Positions 7,486 through 9,815 of a DNA stretch of 9,815 nt are shown one piece after another. The stretch comes from Gelria sp. (GTDB taxonomy: Bacteria > Bacillota > Syntrophomonadia > Syntrophomonadales > Syntrophomonadaceae), in contig DUMX01000265.1 of NCBI GenBank assembly GCA_012839665.1, positions 1 to 9,815 of the forward strand, in the 5' to 3' direction. The first letter of the stretch is position 1; each line of letters opens with the position of its first letter. Both the position numbers and the translations under genes were made by a program. The notes below the pieces were generated by a model. The model had not been told where the DNA came from. It searched no databases and saw nothing but the letters and a program-made list of their open reading frames with translations.

Positions 7486-7704
7486 TTATGCTTTACCAAC
7501 CAGCATGAATGCAATTAGCAGACCGTAAATAGTTAGGGTCTCAATAAATGCCAGGGTAATAAAGAGAAGAGTTCTAACGTCTCCTCCAACCTCAGGCTGT
7601 CTGGCGATTGCCTCCATAGCTTTACCGCCAGAAATACCCATACCGATACCGCCACCAATACCCGCAATAGATACAGCGATACCTGCGCCTAGTGCTGCGC
7701 CCAT
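7486..7704 (-). CDS. atpE: F1Fo ATP synthase subunit c (AtpE)
   Basis: Subunit c forms the membrane ring that carries the coupling ion and turns the rotor. From the ATG at 7704 it has 72 residues and two membrane helices. The first holds the glycine pattern GxGxGxGxG (15-23) used for tight ring packing; the polar loop is ARQPE (34-38); the second has the ion-binding carboxylate Glu55 in FIETLTIYG. Thr56 and Tyr60 match positions of Na+-type rings, but the place of the Na+-ligand Gln (Ilyobacter Gln32) is Met22, so H+ coupling is more likely. An in-frame ATG at 7740 would add 12 residues, but an ideal AAGGAGGG site sits 7 bases before 7704 and would be internal to that longer form. The gene lies 62 bases after atpB. 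Confidence 0.97.
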   Translation of the reverse strand: MGAALGAGIAVSIAGIGGGIGMGISGGKAMEAIARQPEVGGDVRTLLFITLAFIETLTIYGLLIAFMLVGKA

Positions 7705-7710
7705 CTTTTT

Positions 7711-7718
7711 CCCTCCTT
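7711..7718 (-). promoter_or_regulatory. strong ribosome binding site deciding the atpE start
   Basis: Minus-strand AAGGAGGG, a near-perfect Shine-Dalgarno, precedes the ATG at 7704 with ideal spacing. It selects the 72-residue form of subunit c over the longer form starting at 7740, and fits the high translation that a multi-copy subunit needs. Confidence 0.85.
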
Positions 7719-7766
7719 TCATGCTCTCTGGTTTATACATTTGAGCTTTAGATAATAAGTTTATAC

Positions 7767-8450
7767 TTAGTGTGCCTCTCCTGTAGAAGCTGCTATATAA
7801 CTAGCCGACAGGATGGTAAACACTATGGCCTGGATGGCACCTAGCAACAAACTAAGACCCATCATTGCTGATGGAATAATAAATGGTGCCAGGAACAGCA
7901 AGAATGCTATGACCATTTCTTCACCAAATATGTTACCGAATAAACGGACGGTGAGGGACAGCGGATGTGCTATCTCTTCAATCAGATTTAATGGCAAAAA
8001 TGCCGGGTTAGGACTTACGAAGTGCCTAAAGTAGCCCCCTCCATGTTCGCTGAAACCTGCAATGTGAACAGAAAAGAACGTGATTAATGCCAATGTCATA
8101 GTCACGTTCCAGTTACTAGTTGGAGGCTGATAACCCGGGATATTCGCTGCTCCAGGTATCAGGCCGCTGTAGTTACTAAATAAAATAAACAGGAAAAATG
8201 CAGTTAGCAGGGGAGCCCACTTTTTAGCCACATGCTCTTTATCCATCAATTGAGTGAAAAAATCATAGGTCCAAATGATGATTGCTTCAAAGGCATTTTG
8301 TAATCCGCGGGGAACCAGCTGCATATTTCTAGTAGCTAAATAGGCAATAGTGCCTATTAATGCAATAAGAACCCATTCGGTAACAACCAGATGGTCGACC
8401 GGAATCGGTCCCAAATGAAATAGGACTTCATCCCACATACCAAAGATCAT
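7767..8450 (-). CDS. atpB: F1Fo ATP synthase subunit a (AtpB)
   Basis: Subunit a holds the two half-channels that bring ions to and from the c ring. The 227-residue protein has several hydrophobic segments: about 24-40, 80-97, 115-133, 177-195 and 197-222. The key Arg169 lies in LSLTVRLFGN, equivalent to the essential E. coli Arg210, and the last helix has Gln207 in GAIQAIVF, equivalent to Gln252. The loop PLNLIEEIAHPLSL before the Arg is typical. ATG at 8450 is preceded by an AGGAGG plus G-run ribosome region (7 G in a row), giving usable sites 8-15 bases away. In many Firmicutes a four-helix AtpI gene comes just before atpB; here only a 116-base gap separates it from atpZ. Confidence 0.97.
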   Translation of the reverse strand: MIFGMWDEVLFHLGPIPVDHLVVTEWVLIALIGTIAYLATRNMQLVPRGLQNAFEAIIIWTYDFFTQLMDKEHVAKKWAPLLTAFFLFILFSNYSGLIPGAANIPGYQPPTSNWNVTMTLALITFFSVHIAGFSEHGGGYFRHFVSPNPAFLPLNLIEEIAHPLSLTVRLFGNIFGEEMVIAFLLFLAPFIIPSAMMGLSLLLGAIQAIVFTILSASYIAASTGEAH

Positions 8451-8529
8451 TATCTTTCTCCCCCCCTCCTAATTGGAATTGAAATTTTCGTTTTTTGTCG
8501 CCCCTACCGGAGTGACATAAAAACTTCAA

Positions 8530-8557
8530 CCAGAGCCAGCAGGCCTCCTGTCTCCGG
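8530..8557 (-). promoter_or_regulatory. imperfect palindrome between atpZ and atpB
   Basis: The arms CCAGAGCCAGCAGG (8530-8543) and CCTCCTGTCTCCGG (8544-8557) match at 11 of 14 pairs around a central AGGCCT. On the minus strand the palindrome is followed by TTGAAGTTTTTATG, a mildly T-rich tail. It could be a weak attenuator 9 bases after the atpZ stop, but the three mismatches and the broken T-run make this uncertain. Confidence 0.35.
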
Positions 8558-8566
8558 GTGATTTCC

Positions 8567-8839
8567 TTAAGTTAACTCTTCTTTGTCCTTGTCTTTGTCC
8601 TGACTGTCATCCCGCGGAATTGTGGTTTCAGTGGCTTGCATTTTATCCCACATAACCTTCATTCCGGTTGCCACTCCGAGCAAGACTCCAATGACTGTTA
8701 ACCAGCGATCAGTACCTAGCTTCGCATCTAACCAGTATCCGCCTAACCCACATAAAGCTATGGCGGCGGCTGCTGTAGTGACCATATTAATTGCGTCACT
8801 TAATGCGCGTGCCCAATGTTTCTTTTGTCGTTGTACCAT
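8567..8839 (-). CDS. atpZ: AtpZ/AtpI-family ATP synthase accessory protein
   Basis: This is the small two-helix protein found at the head of many Firmicutes atp operons, linked in the literature to c-ring assembly or Mg2+ supply. The 90-residue protein has a basic start (MVQRQKKHWARAL) and membrane segments at about 15-37 and 47-66. The family pattern GGYWLDAKLGT lies at 33-43, followed by W and GVLLGVATGMK (51-61). The tail is acidic and low in complexity (DDSQDKDKDKEE) and probably disordered. ATG at 8839 follows AAGGTG by 7 bases; that site touches one arm of an inverted repeat in the leader. It is the first gene of the operon, with a 116-base gap to atpB. The family is clear; its exact role here is not shown by the sequence. 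Confidence 0.88.
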   Translation of the reverse strand: MVQRQKKHWARALSDAINMVTTAAAAIALCGLGGYWLDAKLGTDRWLTVIGVLLGVATGMKVMWDKMQATETTIPRDDSQDKDKDKEELT

Positions 8840-8850
8840 AATTATACACC

Positions 8851-8909
8851 TTGCCCGTATAAGTGGCGAGGCTCAACCCCCCTCTTCGTTATTCGTCATA
8901 AACGGGCAA
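8851..8909 (-). promoter_or_regulatory. leader hairpin next to the atpZ ribosome site
   Basis: Minus-strand TTGCCCGT (8909-8902) and ACGGGCAA (8858-8851) are perfect 8-bp inverted arms about 43 bases apart. A smaller GAGG/CCTC stem could form inside. The second arm runs into the AAGGTG ribosome site of atpZ, so pairing could hide part of it and tune translation of the first operon gene. No known riboswitch class is recognised. The arms are short for the loop size, so this is tentative. Confidence 0.4.
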
Positions 8910-8965
8910 AATCCTTTTTTAATTTTCAGTAAAATTTAACTCTATTTTAAGTATAAGCAAGAGTC

Positions 8966-8994
8966 GGTATAAGAACTAGTTTGTTTCTGGTGAA
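8966..8994 (-). promoter_or_regulatory. candidate sigma-A type promoter for the atp operon
   Basis: Minus-strand TTCACC (8994-8989, four of six matches to TTGACA) and TATACC (8971-8966, four of six matches to TATAAT) are separated by exactly 17 bases. They lie about 127 bases before atpZ, which would give a leader of roughly 120 bases. The match is moderate and the region is AT-rich, so chance is possible. A nearby TATACT lacks a matching -35 box. Confidence 0.3.
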
Positions 8995-8997
8995 TAT

Positions 8998-9039
8998 TTT
9001 ATCAAGCTCAATAAGTAGATTTATTTCGAGCATGATAAA
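8998..9039 (-). repeat. inverted repeat upstream of the atp operon
   Basis: On the minus strand the order is TTTATCA, T, GCTC, GA, AATAA, a 6-base loop, TTATT, GAGC, T, TGATAAA. The arms form 16 base pairs with one T-T mismatch and one 2-base bulge. The outer 7 bp are perfect. It ends 3 bases before the candidate -35 box. No U-run follows it, so it does not look like a terminator for the MazG-like gene. It could be a binding site for a dimeric regulator or an RNA processing structure. Confidence 0.55.
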
Positions 9040-9094
9040 GCAAAATCCTTTAGAAAAACGTGTCTTTTTATAATGTCTTTTGTCGAATTATATT

Positions 9095-9409
9095 TTATCC
9101 TCGAACTAAATAACCTTTGCGTTCCAACTTTTGGTGGTGCTCCCAAAGAACACTATCGATGTCGATTCCGAATTGCTCTTCCATAACAAACATCATGGTT
9201 ACAGCAGTTTGGGCTACATCAAGCAGTTCTCGTGCTATTTCTTTAATTACTGCATCTTCGTCCATATTAACCTTTTCTCCACTTAACCCTCTGAACTTGC
9301 CAATAGCTTGAGCCAATTCCCCTGCCTCTTCCATAAGTTTAAGGGCAGTTGACTCCATGGTTGGATTTAACTGGTTAAGCCTGGGTAATGATAATGTTTT
9401 AGTCTCCAT
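9095..9409 (-). CDS. MazG-like nucleotide pyrophosphohydrolase family protein
   Basis: All-alpha NTP pyrophosphohydrolases of the MazG/dUTPase superfamily hydrolyse (d)NTPs to monophosphates, often to clean up abnormal nucleotides. This 104-residue protein matches the short Firmicutes 'MazG-like' type. Helix 1 has the metal-binding pattern EEAGE with Glu27, Glu28 and Glu31, and helix 2 supplies the ExxD pair Glu61 and Asp64 in ARELLDVAQ. Together these form the EExxE...ExxD Mg2+ site, so the key residues are intact. The variable segment between (GLSGEKVNMDED) fits the family. ATG at 9409 follows GGGGAG by about 7 bases. It precedes the atp operon on the same strand, but 255 bases separate them, so it is probably a separate unit. 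Its substrate cannot be told from the sequence. Confidence 0.85.
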   Translation of the reverse strand: METKTLSLPRLNQLNPTMESTALKLMEEAGELAQAIGKFRGLSGEKVNMDEDAVIKEIARELLDVAQTAVTMMFVMEEQFGIDIDSVLWEHHQKLERKGYLVRG

Positions 9410-9461
9410 TTCTATCTCCCCAACATAAGCCTTTACTTAATAAGAAAATAGGGTTTTTTTG

Positions 9462-9500
9462 ACACTGAATACACTGATTTCTTAATGATTAACACTGAAT
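9462..9500. repeat. three short repeats of ACACTGA(A/T)T
   Basis: ACACTGAAT at 9462-9470, ACACTGATT directly after at 9471-9479, and ACACTGAAT at 9492-9500. The first two are head to tail with a 9-base period. They sit 53-91 bases upstream of the MazG-like start, where they could be repeated regulatory sites or a decayed repeat. Confidence 0.6.
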
Positions 9501-9649
9501 TTTTATAAAATATAAATTAAGAACTTAACACCGTAGACTCTATTTTCATAGATAGTTGTGACCTTAAGGCCATAGGCGGTTAATAACAAATTCTTAATTT
9601 TGATTCCACTGCAAAAAGTAATAAATATGCATTAACCTGAATACTTAGA

Positions 9650-9667
9650 CGCAGATTGCCGCAGATT
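9650..9667. repeat. tandem CGCAGATT pair
   Basis: CGCAGATT at 9650-9657 and again at 9660-9667, a 10-base period. The phrase resembles the doubled motif in 9462-9500 in design (a short word repeated with one or two changed bases) but not in sequence. Confidence 0.5.
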
Positions 9668-9773
9668 TATTATAATTAATACCGATACGCAAAAGATTAA
9701 AATAAAGAGAAATACGGAGTATTTCAACGATAATTCTTAATTTTTAATTCAAAACTACTATCTTTTGACCACG

Positions 9774-9797
9774 TATTCACTAATATTCACCTGAATA
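9774..9797. repeat. tandem TATTCAC pair followed by ACCTGAATA
   Basis: TATTCAC at 9774-9780 and at 9784-9790, again with a 10-base period, running into ACCTGAATA (9789-9797), which is also found at 9635-9643 next to the CGCAGATT pair. This suggests related, decayed copies of one element. Confidence 0.5.
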
Positions 9798-9815
9798 GGG
9801 GTTTTCGCAGTAGAA

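Larger units (their letters stand above)
9410..9815. other. intergenic region without a recognised gene, with short repeat phrases
   Basis: Apart from the MazG-like ribosome site at its left edge, I find no coding frame with a plausible start site, no RNA gene and no clear terminator here. It is very AT-rich. It holds close double or triple copies of short words: ACACTGAAT (9462, 9492) with ACACTGATT (9471); CGCAGATT (9650, 9660); TATTCAC (9774, 9784); ACCTGAATA (9635, 9789); and TTCTTAATTT (9591, 9734, and inverted at 9514). The gene upstream of it on the right lies outside the window. Confidence 0.6.

Noticed and set aside
7705..7740. Longer subunit c starting at the ATG at 7740
   Set aside because: The extra 12 residues are polar and atypical, and the near-perfect ribosome site inside them points to the ATG at 7704.
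8622..8939. Open frame on the plus strand opposite atpZ and its leader
   Set aside because: It lies antisense to a clear family member, has no good ribosome site, and its protein resembles no family I know. Other plus-strand frames opposite the atp genes (for example 4099-4395 and 6924-7166) were dismissed for the same reason.
9061..9081. Direct repeat TGTCTTTT (9061 and 9074)
   Set aside because: Short, T-rich and without a hairpin; likely chance in AT-rich DNA, and in the wrong direction to be a U-tail for the MazG-like gene.
9562..9569. Palindrome CCTTAAGG
   Set aside because: An 8-base palindrome with no partner, spacing or tail that suggests a site; expected by chance.
9410..9815. CRISPR array
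   Set aside because: The repeats are only 7-10 bases long with 0-12 base gaps and differ in sequence; there are no uniform repeats or spacers.

Overview
The window is a chromosomal segment of a bacterium, most likely an anaerobic low-GC Firmicute of the Clostridia/Peptococcaceae/Syntrophomonas type. This is inferred from AT-rich DNA, strong GGAGG-type ribosome binding sites, an AtpZ gene at the head of the atp operon, a Firmicutes-style MazG-like protein, and a neighbourhood joining the ATP synthase operon to murA. The species cannot be named from the sequence alone.

Layout. Positions 1-1215 (+) are murA, lacking only about 11 N-terminal codons at the window edge. Facing it on the minus strand are two small membrane proteins of unknown function (1260-1523 and 1545-1733) that look like diverged tandem copies of each other. 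A strong intrinsic terminator (1834-1863) marks the end of the ATP synthase operon. That operon fills 1887-8839 on the minus strand in the transcribed order atpZ-atpB-atpE-atpF-atpH-atpA-atpG-atpD-atpC (AtpZ, a, c, b, delta, alpha, gamma, beta, epsilon). All eight F1Fo subunits are present and intact. A separate four-helix AtpI is absent. Upstream, 8840-9094 holds a probable leader and promoter region with two inverted repeats. Then comes a MazG-like pyrophosphohydrolase gene (9095-9409, minus). The final 406 bases (9410-9815) carry no recognisable gene but contain several short, decayed, repeat-like phrases.

How the genes work together. AtpB, AtpE and AtpF form the membrane Fo part. AtpH and AtpF form the peripheral stalk. 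AtpA, AtpD, AtpG and AtpC form the catalytic F1 head and rotor. AtpZ is an assembly or ion-related accessory protein. The c subunit has the conserved carboxylate but lacks the Gln of classical Na+-binding rings, so H+ coupling is the better guess. Epsilon carries an ATP-sensing type motif. MurA makes the first committed step of peptidoglycan synthesis and is transcribed separately.

The genes themselves are mostly ordinary housekeeping genes. The points worth a second look are a long hairpin between atpE and atpF, a signal-peptide-like extension on subunit b, the paired small membrane proteins, the inverted repeats before the operon, and the phrase-like repeats at the right end. I see no clear new biological system here.
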